This document shows positions 6,536 through 14,493 of a stretch of 25,487 bases of DNA, piece by piece. Below the pieces are notes generated by a model, which was not told where the DNA came from, did not search any database, and saw only the letters and a program-made list of their open reading frames with translations. Positions within the stretch are counted from its first letter, which is position 1; every line of letters begins with the position of its first letter. The position numbers and the translations under genes are program-made. Source of the DNA: Phycisphaerae bacterium. GTDB lineage: Bacteria > Planctomycetota > Phycisphaerae > Sedimentisphaerales > Anaerobacaceae. The stretch lies in assembly GCA_030667885.1 (NCBI GenBank), contig DAOUVA010000005.1, positions 1-25,487 of the forward strand, given 5' to 3'.

Positions 6536-7272
6536 AAGAAATTGATTTTCTTCCAGAATGGTATAAGAGCGGTAAACGTCGCGAGATCAGCTATCGCACG
6601 CAATACATCGCATTGGGTGGTGTATTTGTGGTAATGGTGGTTTGGAATTTTATTACCGCTCAATCGATTTCAAATGCCAGAGCGCAGAGTGCTCAAATGG
6701 AAAACAGGCAGATACAAGCGGAAGGTCTGTCAATCAAATTAGACGAGCTTAAAAGCGAATTAAGAGGTTTACAGGAAAAAGCGGAAGACATAGAAGAAAT
6801 TGATTCCAAAATTGATGTTGCAGGTGTATTGGCGGAAATGAGTTTTTTGATTGATGAAAAGATAGTGCTCGGAAAAGTAGAGTTTATTGCTGAGAAAATT
6901 GAGAACAAACGGCAGGGCGAATTATCACCGCGGGCAGGTAATGTTGTAAAAGCGGTCAGGGCAACGATGAGCTCGAAGCAGGATCTGCCCCTTGGGGATG
7001 TGAGATTTAGAGTGCTTATAGGTGGCGTGGCGGCGGATGCGAGCGATGTGGCGGCTTTGATATGCAGTTTAGAGGACTCACCATATTTTTATCAGGTTGT
7101 TCCGTCTTTTTCACGAACCGCTGTGATATCCGTAGCAGGCAATCCTTCTTTTCATTCGAAGATAAAGAATGAGAACTCAAAAGGGAATGTTCAAAAAAAC
7201 GAACTAAATAACCAGATACAGATTAGTGAGTTTGAGATAAGTTCGTATCTGGCAAATTATCGAGAACAGTAA
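6532..7272 (+). CDS. pilN: Type IV pilus assembly protein PilN-like
   Basis: PilN is a bitopic inner-membrane protein whose cytoplasmic tail binds PilM and whose periplasmic domain pairs with PilO. The 246-residue product opens with IDFLPEWY, matching the (I/V)NLLP-type PilM-binding motif of PilN proteins. One membrane segment follows (QYIALGGVFVVMVVWNFI, near residues 24-42), then a long Glu/Lys-rich coiled-coil region (about 45-95) and a soluble domain. The C-terminus ends in a hydrophilic tail rich in Asn and Lys. It overlaps pilM by four bases and precedes a PilO-like gene, the normal order. The sequence is divergent, so the call rests on motif, topology and position together. Confidence 0.85.
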   Translation: MKEIDFLPEWYKSGKRREISYRTQYIALGGVFVVMVVWNFITAQSISNARAQSAQMENRQIQAEGLSIKLDELKSELRGLQEKAEDIEEIDSKIDVAGVLAEMSFLIDEKIVLGKVEFIAEKIENKRQGELSPRAGNVVKAVRATMSSKQDLPLGDVRFRVLIGGVAADASDVAALICSLEDSPYFYQVVPSFSRTAVISVAGNPSFHSKIKNENSKGNVQKNELNNQIQISEFEISSYLANYREQ

Positions 7273-7287
7273 AAGGTAAAAGACGTG

Positions 7288-7833
7288 ATGCTGTTTAGAG
7301 AAAGACAACAACTAACGATTTGTATCATAGCCGGAGTTATTGTTGGCGGATTTGTGTTATTTCGATATCTGCCCTTACGCAGTAAAATGAAAGCTATCAG
7401 GCAAATAAAATCATCACAGGCACTCACTATTGCTAAGGGCGCTGCGGATAATAAACAACGATTACTGCTCAATGAGCAATTGTTGGAGCTCCGGCATGAA
7501 CTTGAAAACTATGAGGAGAAAATACCCCAGCAAAGTGATATCGGTGTTTTTTTGCATAAAATCGCTGCTTTGATGAATAAGCACAACTTGAGCGATCAGA
7601 TGATCGAACCCCACAAGGAAATAAAAGCTGAGAAGTTAAACTGCATACCTGTGAAAATGCAATGTAAAGGGAAATTAGCTCAGATATTCGAATTCTATCG
7701 ACAGCTTCAGGGATTGGACAGATTGGTTCGTATCGAGCAGGTAAAACTTTCAAACGACAGTGATTTTAACGGTCAGGTTGGTATGGAGTCAATGGCGATT
7801 ATTTATTACAGGGCGAAAGTTGGACAGGGATAA
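7288..7833 (+). CDS. pilO: Type IV pilus assembly protein PilO-like
   Basis: PilO pairs with PilN in the periplasm and connects the platform to the secretin through PilP. From the ATG at 7288 (a GTG at 7285 is directly before it; AAAAGG upstream) the protein has 181 residues. It has a short cytoplasmic N-terminus, a membrane segment TICIIAGVIVGGFVLFRYL near residues 10-28, a coiled coil containing LLELRHELENYEEKIPQQ, and the ferredoxin-like domain seen in PilO, including FLHKIAALMNKHNL and GKLAQIFEFYRQLQGLDRLVRI. The last string is a recognisable PilO signature. It is slightly shorter than most PilO proteins. It follows pilN by 15 bases. Confidence 0.88.
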   Translation: MLFRERQQLTICIIAGVIVGGFVLFRYLPLRSKMKAIRQIKSSQALTIAKGAADNKQRLLLNEQLLELRHELENYEEKIPQQSDIGVFLHKIAALMNKHNLSDQMIEPHKEIKAEKLNCIPVKMQCKGKLAQIFEFYRQLQGLDRLVRIEQVKLSNDSDFNGQVGMESMAIIYYRAKVGQG

Positions 7834-7850
7834 AAAGGCAAAAGAAGATT

Positions 7851-8447
7851 ATGAGACAAAACGCGGGAAATAACAGCCGGGGCGCTAACAGGTATATTAA
7901 CCTTTTGGCCGCGGAGAAGAAAAAAGCGGTGTTGGCATTATGCTTGATTGTACTAATGGCTTTTATGTGGATCAAGGTGCTCACCAAAACGTCTCCGAAG
8001 GCTGCCGACGCAGAGCTGATAACGGAACTGATTAATAATATGGAAACTCAGTCTGAAACGGAATTAAAAATATCATTTATAGAATTACCACGAGTTGCAG
8101 GACGAAATGATGTGGTAACCAGAGATTTTTTTGCTTCAAACGGCTGGCAGGACTTTGTTGATGGGTGGGGACCTAAAGTCGGCGTTGAAGAAATTGATAT
8201 CGTTTCAAAAGATGATGACCAAGAAGTAATCAGAAGAGTGGCGGAAAATTTGAAGCTTGAAGCAATAGTTTCGAGCAAAATTCCTCTGGCTTTTATCAAT
8301 AACGAGGTATTGAGAGTGGGGGATAAATTGTTCGTCAGTGACGGAATTGACAGGTATGAATGTGAAGTAGTTGAAATCAAAGAAAACATAGTGGTAATGA
8401 GTTGTAAGGAATCGAAGATAACTTTGAAAATGACACAGGTAAACTGA
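7851..8447 (+). CDS. PilP/GspC-like inner-membrane protein
   Basis: The 198-residue protein lies between PilO and the secretin, the place of the PilP lipoprotein in pilus operons. It has a single hydrophobic segment (KAVLALCLIVLMAFMWIKVL, about residues 25-44) that looks like an uncleaved anchor rather than a lipobox. A variable linker and a C-terminal beta-rich domain follow, with KIPLAFINNEVLRVGDKLFV, DRYECEVVEI and a final KITLKMTQ. A short beta-domain that presents INN...RVGD and ends in a strand is typical of the PilP/GspC homology region that contacts the N0 domain of secretin. The single membrane anchor is more like GspC than like lipidated PilP. Identity is mostly contextual; I could not align it confidently to one family. 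Confidence 0.6.
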   Translation: MRQNAGNNSRGANRYINLLAAEKKKAVLALCLIVLMAFMWIKVLTKTSPKAADAELITELINNMETQSETELKISFIELPRVAGRNDVVTRDFFASNGWQDFVDGWGPKVGVEEIDIVSKDDDQEVIRRVAENLKLEAIVSSKIPLAFINNEVLRVGDKLFVSDGIDRYECEVVEIKENIVVMSCKESKITLKMTQVN

Positions 8448-8471
8448 AACAGCGGATAGCTGGTAGCGAGG

Positions 8472-8489
8472 TGCGAAATGCTATTCGCA
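8472..8489 (+). promoter_or_regulatory. Intercistronic hairpin just upstream of the secretin gene
   Basis: TGCGAA (8472-8477) and TTCGCA (8484-8489) form a perfect six-base stem with an ATGCTA loop. An A-rich stretch follows rather than T-rich, so it is not a terminator. The secretin ribosome site (AGGAG) begins about 10 bases later. It may shape mRNA processing or secretin translation; this is inference. Confidence 0.3.
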
Positions 8490-8511
8490 AGAAAAGAACA
8501 GGAGATGAATT

Positions 8512-10326
8512 ATGTATCGAAAAAAGAATTCAAATGGCAAGAACAAAATCAGATCCAGATTAGTTGTATGGAGTATTGTGCTGGTTCTGATGGCAGCGAT
8601 TGCGGTCGCTGACGTTAACCATGGATTGGCTGAAGCTAATCTTGTGGCAAATGTAAGTGTAGCACAGGTTGCAACAGGTGGTAGCCAGGAAAGTGTTCTC
8701 CAAAATGGGATGATTCCGGTATTTAAATGTGAGGAGAATTTTGGTGTTCGCAAGGCCCTGGCATTGTTAGGCAATATATGTGGGAGAAACATTGTGCCTA
8801 CGCCAAACGTCGATGGCTTATTGGCGTTCAGGGAGCTTACCAATGTGACCTTCGATGAAGTTATGGATGCGATCCTGGGTGATAACTTTAAGTACGAGAA
8901 AAGGGGTAATCTTATCAGGGTATATACCAGGGATGAATATAACAAGATTATGGCAGATCCCGAGCGAATGACATACAAAATCTTTACTTTGTACTATATC
9001 AGCGCTGCCGAAGCAATGAAGTTAATCACTCCGGTAATTAGCACTGCCGGAAGCATTCAGGGCAGTTCTGCTGCAGAGAACCTCGTGCCTGTCGGTGATT
9101 CTATCACCGCAGATTCCGGCGGTGGCGATACTATGGCTTTGAATGACACCATAGTTATCGAGGACTATCCTGAAAATATTGCTGAAGCGGAAAAGATGCT
9201 TAAGCAGTTGGATATTAGGCCCAAGCAGGTGCTGGTCGAGGCGACAATTCTCAGTGCTACTTTGACCGAAGGATTGGAACTGGGTGTTGACTTAAGCTTT
9301 GCGGCTGGTGTAAGTCTGACGGGCACAGATGCTGGAACAGGTACGGCAGATGCTGTTTTGGGTGGTTATATTGAGGGTTCTCAGACGGCTGGTTTGAATC
9401 CTCTGCAACAGGCTGGGGCTTTATCGGCAGGATCGCCAATAGAAACAACCGGTTTTGCTAATATCGGAGGTTCCGGGTTGAAAATTGGCGTTAGCGCGGG
9501 CGATATCAGAGCGTTCATTAGTGCATTAGAGACTGTAACCGACACCACGATTCTTGCTAATCCAAAGATTCTGGCAATTAATAAACAACTTGGACAGGTC
9601 TATATCGGCAACAAGATAGGTTATATATCTCAGACCACACAGACACAGACTTCCACGACTCAGGATGTTAAGTTCCTCGAAACAGGTGTCAAGCTTTCTT
9701 TCAGACCTTATATAGGCGATGACGGGTACATCCGGATGGATATTTATCCAAAGGACAGTTCCGGTACCGTAAAAGCTAATGATATTCCTGACGAGTTCTC
9801 GACAGAACTGAAGACCAATATAATGGTCAAAGATGGCGAGACTATTGTTATCGGTGGTCTGTTTAGAGATGTTATAGTTGCAAGCCGAAGCCAGATACCT
9901 TTGTTGGGTGATTTGCCGTTCATTGGTGCACTCTTTAGAAAAACGACTGATTCGGTTCAACGACAGGAAGTTATAATACTGCTGACACCTCACATCATTG
10001 ATGAGGCCAAGGAGACCAATAGTGATGCCAGGATAGACGATATTCGCCGCAAGAGATTAGGCGCAAAGGAAGAATTGCAGTGGGCAGGCAAGGCAAGATT
10101 GGCCGAAGACCGTTATGCGCAAGCAGCCAGACACTATATCGAAGGTGATACTGATACTGCAATGAAGGTGCTGGACTATGTGCTTGAGCTTCGTCCTTCA
10201 TACCTTGAGGCGATTCGGCTCAAAGAAAGAATCATTGGTGAGACAAGGCCGGATGAGTTGGATAGTATGGAGAGAATTCTTCTTGGTGATATTGAACGCG
10301 AAGATTCCGACAAGTGGCGAAGATGA
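8512..10326 (+). CDS. gspD: Secretin (GspD/PilQ-type) with C-terminal TPR-like extension
   Basis: Secretins form the outer-membrane ring through which pili or folded substrates leave the cell. The 604-residue protein has an N-terminal hydrophobic segment (LVVWSIVLVLMAAIAVA, about 18-34) that should act as the export signal. An N0/STN-like region follows (VRKALALLGNICGRNIVP ... EVMDAILGDNFKYE, about 78-140), then an N1-type module ending in DTIVIEDYPENIAEAEKMLKQLD, and the secretin core, which carries the family signature IPLLGDLPFIGALFR and EVIILLTPHII (about 463-500). A Gly/Thr/Ala-rich insertion near 265-320 precedes the barrel. After the core there is an extra stretch of about 100 residues, whose middle (ARLAEDRYAQAARHYIEGD, AMKVLDYVLELRPSYLEAIRL) looks like TPR helices. 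AGGAG precedes the ATG. Confidence 0.93.
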   Translation: MYRKKNSNGKNKIRSRLVVWSIVLVLMAAIAVADVNHGLAEANLVANVSVAQVATGGSQESVLQNGMIPVFKCEENFGVRKALALLGNICGRNIVPTPNVDGLLAFRELTNVTFDEVMDAILGDNFKYEKRGNLIRVYTRDEYNKIMADPERMTYKIFTLYYISAAEAMKLITPVISTAGSIQGSSAAENLVPVGDSITADSGGGDTMALNDTIVIEDYPENIAEAEKMLKQLDIRPKQVLVEATILSATLTEGLELGVDLSFAAGVSLTGTDAGTGTADAVLGGYIEGSQTAGLNPLQQAGALSAGSPIETTGFANIGGSGLKIGVSAGDIRAFISALETVTDTTILANPKILAINKQLGQVYIGNKIGYISQTTQTQTSTTQDVKFLETGVKLSFRPYIGDDGYIRMDIYPKDSSGTVKANDIPDEFSTELKTNIMVKDGETIVIGGLFRDVIVASRSQIPLLGDLPFIGALFRKTTDSVQRQEVIILLTPHIIDEAKETNSDARIDDIRRKRLGAKEELQWAGKARLAEDRYAQAARHYIEGDTDTAMKVLDYVLELRPSYLEAIRLKERIIGETRPDELDSMERILLGDIEREDSDKWRR

Positions 10327-10381
10327 TGTTCGTCCGATAATTAAAGTGCAGTTTGAAATTTAACAAACACTGGAGTTTGTT

Positions 10382-11872
10382 TTGAAACTAAGAAGAATCT
10401 TATATGCGATAGTCACAGTAATCGTGGCGAGCAGTCTGTTTATAAGTGCTCTTGCCGAATGGCAGGATTCTGGCACACAAGAGGATTGGCGCTACACCGG
10501 TTTTGTGCAGCGGATTCCGGTTGCGTCGGTATGTTGTATTCTTGGGGCTGTGGGCGTGATTTATCTGGGTTGGTATCAGTTAAGACTGACCAGAGCAGTC
10601 ACGTCCATAGCCACGCTGCTCCAGGATGATAAATCAGGTGATACCCATGATGGGAAGAGATTCTTTCCTCCGCCCAAGCTGACAAAAATAGACGAATTGT
10701 ACCAGGCTCTACGTAAGCATTTTGCCGGCTGCACTTCTCGTATTACTGAGTATGAAAAGAAAATCAGAGATTTGCAGGTTAAATTTCAACTGTCACAAAG
10801 ACGGGGCGAAAACACCGAGGCTATAATATACAGCATTCGTGACGCGGTTATTGTTATTGATGAGTCTGACAGATTGTTAATGGCGAATGAGGCGGCTGGC
10901 CGGCTTTTCAATTTTGATTATAACAGTTCAAAGCTCAAGCCCGTAAGTGAACTGATTGGGCCTGAACAGGATGAATTTGCCCATTTTCTAAGCCACAACA
11001 GACAAAGCATGGGACAGGCAACAAGAAAAGAGATCGAATTTTCAAAAGACAAAACATCGGAAATATTTGACTGCATTGTTTCATGTCTTTACGACCAGGA
11101 CAGGCAGGTATGCGGGGCGGTGGCCGTGCTGCATGATATTACACGAGAAAAGCAAGTTCAGCAGATGAAAAATGATTTTGTAAGTCATGTCTCGCATGAA
11201 CTCAAGACACCTCTTGCTTCCATTACAGCCTTTACGGAAATGCTTGCTGATGGTGAAGCTAATGATGAAAAGACGCGAAAAGAATTTTATTCCGTAATTC
11301 AAAGTCAGGCCCAAAGATTGAATCGACTGATTGAAGATATTCTGAATTGTTCACGAATAGAATCTGGTCTTATAAAAATAAATAAGGAGACGGCCAGCTT
11401 GACAATGCTTATAGAAGAACAGTTGCAAATGATTAAAGGTTATGCTGAAGAAAAGGAAGTAAAGGTCATTGGGCAAAAGCCAATTATTTACGACCAGGTG
11501 GACGTTGACAAGGATATGATTCAAGAGGTTATTGTTAATCTGTTAAGTAACGCCGTCAAATATACTCCGTCTGGGGGGTCGGTGAAAATTGAAACCGAAG
11601 TTGACGAAAATGCGGCTTTGGTACGGGTCAGTGTCACTGATACAGGAGTTGGTATCCCCGAAGATGACATAGAACATGTCTTTGATAAATTTTACAGGGT
11701 TAGTGCCAATAAAAAGCAGGCAGAAGGTACAGGTCTCGGACTTAACCTTGTTAAGCAAATAATTGAGAAGGTTCACGACGGTCGAGTATTCGTTATGAGC
11801 AAGGTTGGTGTTGGGAGCACTTTCGGCTTTGAATTACCTCTGGCCACAGGGCAGGCAGTCAGAACCGTATAA
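10382..11872 (+). CDS. Membrane sensor histidine kinase with PAS domain
   Basis: The start is a TTG with GGAG six bases upstream; no ATG lies close by in frame. The 496-residue protein has two membrane segments (about 6-24 and 46-66) framing a short periplasmic loop. A region of about 133-245 resembles a PAS domain (AIIYSIRDAVIVIDES, MANEAAGRLF, AVLHDITREK). The kinase core has the phosphoacceptor SHELKTP with His272, the N-box NLLSNAVKYT with Asn390, the G1 box DTGVGIP from Asp420, FDKFYRV, and the G2 box GTGLGL from Gly449. All key residues are present, so it should autophosphorylate. The periplasmic part is small, so the signal may be sensed in the membrane or by the PAS domain. It follows the secretin by 55 bases and precedes a receiver gene, its likely partner. 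Confidence 0.92.
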   Translation: MKLRRILYAIVTVIVASSLFISALAEWQDSGTQEDWRYTGFVQRIPVASVCCILGAVGVIYLGWYQLRLTRAVTSIATLLQDDKSGDTHDGKRFFPPPKLTKIDELYQALRKHFAGCTSRITEYEKKIRDLQVKFQLSQRRGENTEAIIYSIRDAVIVIDESDRLLMANEAAGRLFNFDYNSSKLKPVSELIGPEQDEFAHFLSHNRQSMGQATRKEIEFSKDKTSEIFDCIVSCLYDQDRQVCGAVAVLHDITREKQVQQMKNDFVSHVSHELKTPLASITAFTEMLADGEANDEKTRKEFYSVIQSQAQRLNRLIEDILNCSRIESGLIKINKETASLTMLIEEQLQMIKGYAEEKEVKVIGQKPIIYDQVDVDKDMIQEVIVNLLSNAVKYTPSGGSVKIETEVDENAALVRVSVTDTGVGIPEDDIEHVFDKFYRVSANKKQAEGTGLGLNLVKQIIEKVHDGRVFVMSKVGVGSTFGFELPLATGQAVRTV

Positions 11873-11946
11873 TAAGTTGTAAATAAAAAATTAAGCGTAC
11901 ACCCGACGCTGCACGCTATGTATTAATCTTTTGAGGAGGCAAGATC

Positions 11947-12339
11947 ATGACAGGTAAGAAAGTTTTAGTCGTGGATGATGAAATACACATCGTTCATGTG
12001 GTTGCGATAAAACTTCGTAACAATGGTTATGAGGTCATATCGGCTGATAACGGCGCCGAGGCCTTTGATCTGGCCTGCGAAGAGAAACCGGACATCATTG
12101 TTACAGATTTTCAAATGCCGGTTATGTCAGGGCTGGAACTTGTGGAGAAGCTTCGGCAACGAGATGACACGAAGGATATACCGGTAATTATGTTAACTGC
12201 CAGAAGCTTTGCTATTTCGAAAGAGCAGCAGGAAGATTTAAGGATATCGAGTTGTCTGAGCAAGCCATTCAGCCCAAAGGAGTTGTTGGGAAATATCGAA
12301 GATGTTTTGTACCAAAAGCAGGTAATGGTAAGCAATTGA
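11947..12339 (+). CDS. CheY-like single-domain response regulator
   Basis: The 130-residue protein is a lone receiver domain with all the usual phosphorylation residues: the acidic pair VVDDE (Asp10, Asp11), the phosphoacceptor in VTDFQMP (Asp54), Thr84 in MLTA, and Lys106 in LSKPF. No output domain is attached, so it must act by protein contact, as CheY and Spo0F do. AGGAGG stands before the ATG. The gene lies 74 bases after the histidine kinase gene and just before the HD-GYP gene, so phosphotransfer from that kinase is the simplest reading; the partner that it contacts cannot be told from sequence. Confidence 0.93.
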   Translation: MTGKKVLVVDDEIHIVHVVAIKLRNNGYEVISADNGAEAFDLACEEKPDIIVTDFQMPVMSGLELVEKLRQRDDTKDIPVIMLTARSFAISKEQQEDLRISSCLSKPFSPKELLGNIEDVLYQKQVMVSN

Positions 12340-12391
12340 CCATTAACAAAAAGAATTAATATAATTGATATGAAATAATCGGTAGGGAGCT

Positions 12392-14104
12392 ATGCTGGAT
12401 ATTGCAAGGAAAACTTTAAGTCTGTCACAACGACGCCAGCTTGAGAGCTTTGGGGCCAAGATAAATAAGTTCGGCTTTAATTTTGCAGTTTGCAATAACG
12501 ACGATGAAGTTGTCTTATTGTGTGAAGGCGGTAAATATAAAAGTAAACCTGAACAGTTAAGTAAACTAAGTCGGCTGGCTTTAGGCCGACTCAGCGAGAA
12601 AAGTTGTAATGATGAGACCAGCATGCCCGTATGGAGATTTGGTGATACAAATTCTGTTTTGGCTGTTGTTCTGAAATCCGCTCGCCTCAGTAACAAAGAC
12701 GGAGAAGTTGCAGGAACAGCTTTGATTGACCTGGGTGATAAATCACCATGTCCTGCTTCTGTCCCGGCAAACGATACTAACTGTGTGAATCCGATTCAGA
12801 CGGACAGCAACTATTTAGCGGAAATGCTTCAGCTTTTAGTAGAAAATTTTCAAGCTGAGACAAAAGCAGAAAAACAGATTGAAATGGTCGGCACTGAGCT
12901 GTCACAGACATACGAGGAACTGGTACTGCTTCACAAGCTCAGTACAAATATGAAGGTTACCGAATCGGATGCTAACTTTCTACAGATAGCCTGTGACAGC
13001 TTAACTGAAATTGTTTGTGTCGAAGGTATCGCAATATTGCTAGAGAAGACGATCGATGACAAGCAACAGTTGGTTGTGACCGCCGGCTCAGGCCTGATAG
13101 ATATAGATGAACAAACGGCGGCTGTTTTACATAGCGGATTGATGGAGGAAATAAACAGCGGTAAAGAAGCACTTCTGGACAGCGAGGTTGATTCCGCTTT
13201 TAAATATGATTGGCCTGAAAATATAAATAATATTATTGCCGTACCTTTATTCGGTAAGGAGAAAACAGAATCCGGCATTACAGGCAAAAACGAGAATGGT
13301 AACTGCGTAATGGGGCTGATGGTTGCCATAAACAGGATAGGCAAACAGGATTTTGATAGCACCGATATAAAATTATTTAATTCCGTGGCTGGCGGATGTG
13401 CAGTTTTTGTCGAGAACGGTAGGCTCTTTAAAGATCTAAAAGAATTATTCATTGGATCATTGAAAGCTCTGACAAGCAGTATTGACGCAAAAGACAAGTA
13501 CACACACGGTCATTCTGAAAGAGTTGCTTTTATTTCACGATGGATTGCTGAGAAGATATCGGAGCAGGAGCAATTGGATGAAGAACAAATACACATGGTT
13601 TATTTGGCTGGATTACTGCACGATATTGGAAAGATAGGTATAGAGGAAGTAGTATTGCGAAAGAAAGGTAAGCTGACTGAGCAGGAATTCGACCGTATTA
13701 AGCAACATCCGTCGATAGGTGCTGGTATTTTACATGAAATAAAACAAATGCGAGATATTATCCCGGGCGTATTATCTCACCATGAGCGAGTTGACGGTAG
13801 TGGATATCCGGATGGTTTGGTCGGTGAGCAGATACCATTTACAGGTAAAATTGTCGGTTTGGCGGATAGTTTCGATGCAATGACATCAAAGCGAACTTAT
13901 CGTGATGCAATGACTGTAGAGCATGCACTTGAAGAGATAGAAAATGGATTGGGCACACAGTTTGATGAAAAAGTCGGAAGAGTATTTCTCGACAGTGATG
14001 TCGGGCTGCTCTGGGACCTTATACAGAATGGTTTCAATAAAATTCACCGAAACGGTGACTCTGTGGAATATGGGGCCGCGGCTGTGGGGATGCTAATCAG
14101 ATGA
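12392..14104 (+). CDS. GAF-HD-GYP protein, probable cyclic-di-GMP phosphodiesterase
   Basis: HD-GYP proteins hydrolyse cyclic-di-GMP to GMP and often control pili and motility. The 570-residue protein has an N-terminal region of unknown type (1-150), then a GAF-like region (about 175-350: ELVLLHKLSTNMKVTES, GIAILLEK, NIIAVPLFGKE, DIKLFNSVAGG), then a complete HD-GYP domain (about 355-555). The metal and signature motifs are intact: HGHSERV, LLHDIGKIGI (His410, Asp411), IKQHPSIG, VLSHHERVDGSGYPDG with GYP at 471-473, and GLADSFDAMTSKRTYR. The C-terminal 30 residues are unassigned. GGGAG lies two bases from the ATG. It overlaps the STAS gene by ATGA. Confidence 0.92.
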   Translation: MLDIARKTLSLSQRRQLESFGAKINKFGFNFAVCNNDDEVVLLCEGGKYKSKPEQLSKLSRLALGRLSEKSCNDETSMPVWRFGDTNSVLAVVLKSARLSNKDGEVAGTALIDLGDKSPCPASVPANDTNCVNPIQTDSNYLAEMLQLLVENFQAETKAEKQIEMVGTELSQTYEELVLLHKLSTNMKVTESDANFLQIACDSLTEIVCVEGIAILLEKTIDDKQQLVVTAGSGLIDIDEQTAAVLHSGLMEEINSGKEALLDSEVDSAFKYDWPENINNIIAVPLFGKEKTESGITGKNENGNCVMGLMVAINRIGKQDFDSTDIKLFNSVAGGCAVFVENGRLFKDLKELFIGSLKALTSSIDAKDKYTHGHSERVAFISRWIAEKISEQEQLDEEQIHMVYLAGLLHDIGKIGIEEVVLRKKGKLTEQEFDRIKQHPSIGAGILHEIKQMRDIIPGVLSHHERVDGSGYPDGLVGEQIPFTGKIVGLADSFDAMTSKRTYRDAMTVEHALEEIENGLGTQFDEKVGRVFLDSDVGLLWDLIQNGFNKIHRNGDSVEYGAAAVGMLIR

Positions 14105-14436
14105 AAATTAAAATACAAGATTATAATGAGGTTACGGTTGTTGAACTGCAGGGTGAACTGGACGGCGATGATGTCAAGTTTTTCCAAAGTAGTATCACTG
14201 ATATAATCTCAAGACGTAAAACCGGCGTGGTGTTGGATATGAGTGGTTTGGGATTTTTTGATGGTGAAGGATTGGAACAGTTGTTGTGGGCGAGGGACTA
14301 TTGTAACCAAAACAAATGTGAGTTTCGATTAGCCGGGCTTGATGAGAACTGCATGAGAATTCTTGAAATCACTCGGCTCGAAAAAGAGTTTAGACACTAC
14401 GTGGAACTTGCGGAGGCGGTAAAGAGTTTTGTGTAG
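14101..14436 (+). CDS. STAS-domain protein (anti-sigma-factor antagonist-like)
   Basis: The 111-residue protein has the STAS fold pattern: VTVVELQGELDGDDVKFFQ, GVVLDMSGLGFFDGEGLEQLL and CEFRLAGLDENCMRILEITRLEKEF. STAS proteins such as SpoIIAA act by binding partner kinases or regulators, and are switched by phosphorylation of a Ser in the D-S-x-G-L motif. Here that position reads D-G-E-G-L (Asp54-Gly55-Glu56-Gly57-Leu58), so the phosphorylatable Ser is missing. No anti-sigma kinase gene is adjacent. Translation is coupled to the HD-GYP gene (ATGA), suggesting that the two proteins act together. Confidence 0.85.
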   Translation: MKIKIQDYNEVTVVELQGELDGDDVKFFQSSITDIISRRKTGVVLDMSGLGFFDGEGLEQLLWARDYCNQNKCEFRLAGLDENCMRILEITRLEKEFRHYVELAEAVKSFV

Positions 14437-14493
14437 AAAATATATAACTTCTCTGGTTTGTATTAACGGAGCTTTAAAAAATTAGGAAAAGCT

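Noticed and set aside
8481..8978. 165-codon minus-strand open frame opposite the secretin 5' end
   Set aside because: It overlaps the secretin signal and N0 region, which are clear on the plus strand; no ribosome site or recognised motif.
9526..9993. 155-codon minus-strand open frame opposite the secretin core
   Set aside because: The plus strand carries the secretin signature in this region; the reverse frame has no family resemblance.
12931..13503. 190-codon minus-strand open frame opposite the GAF-HD-GYP gene
   Set aside because: It lies wholly inside a well-supported plus-strand gene, shows no domain, and its composition (Ser/Leu/Ile-rich) is that expected from the reverse of a coding strand.
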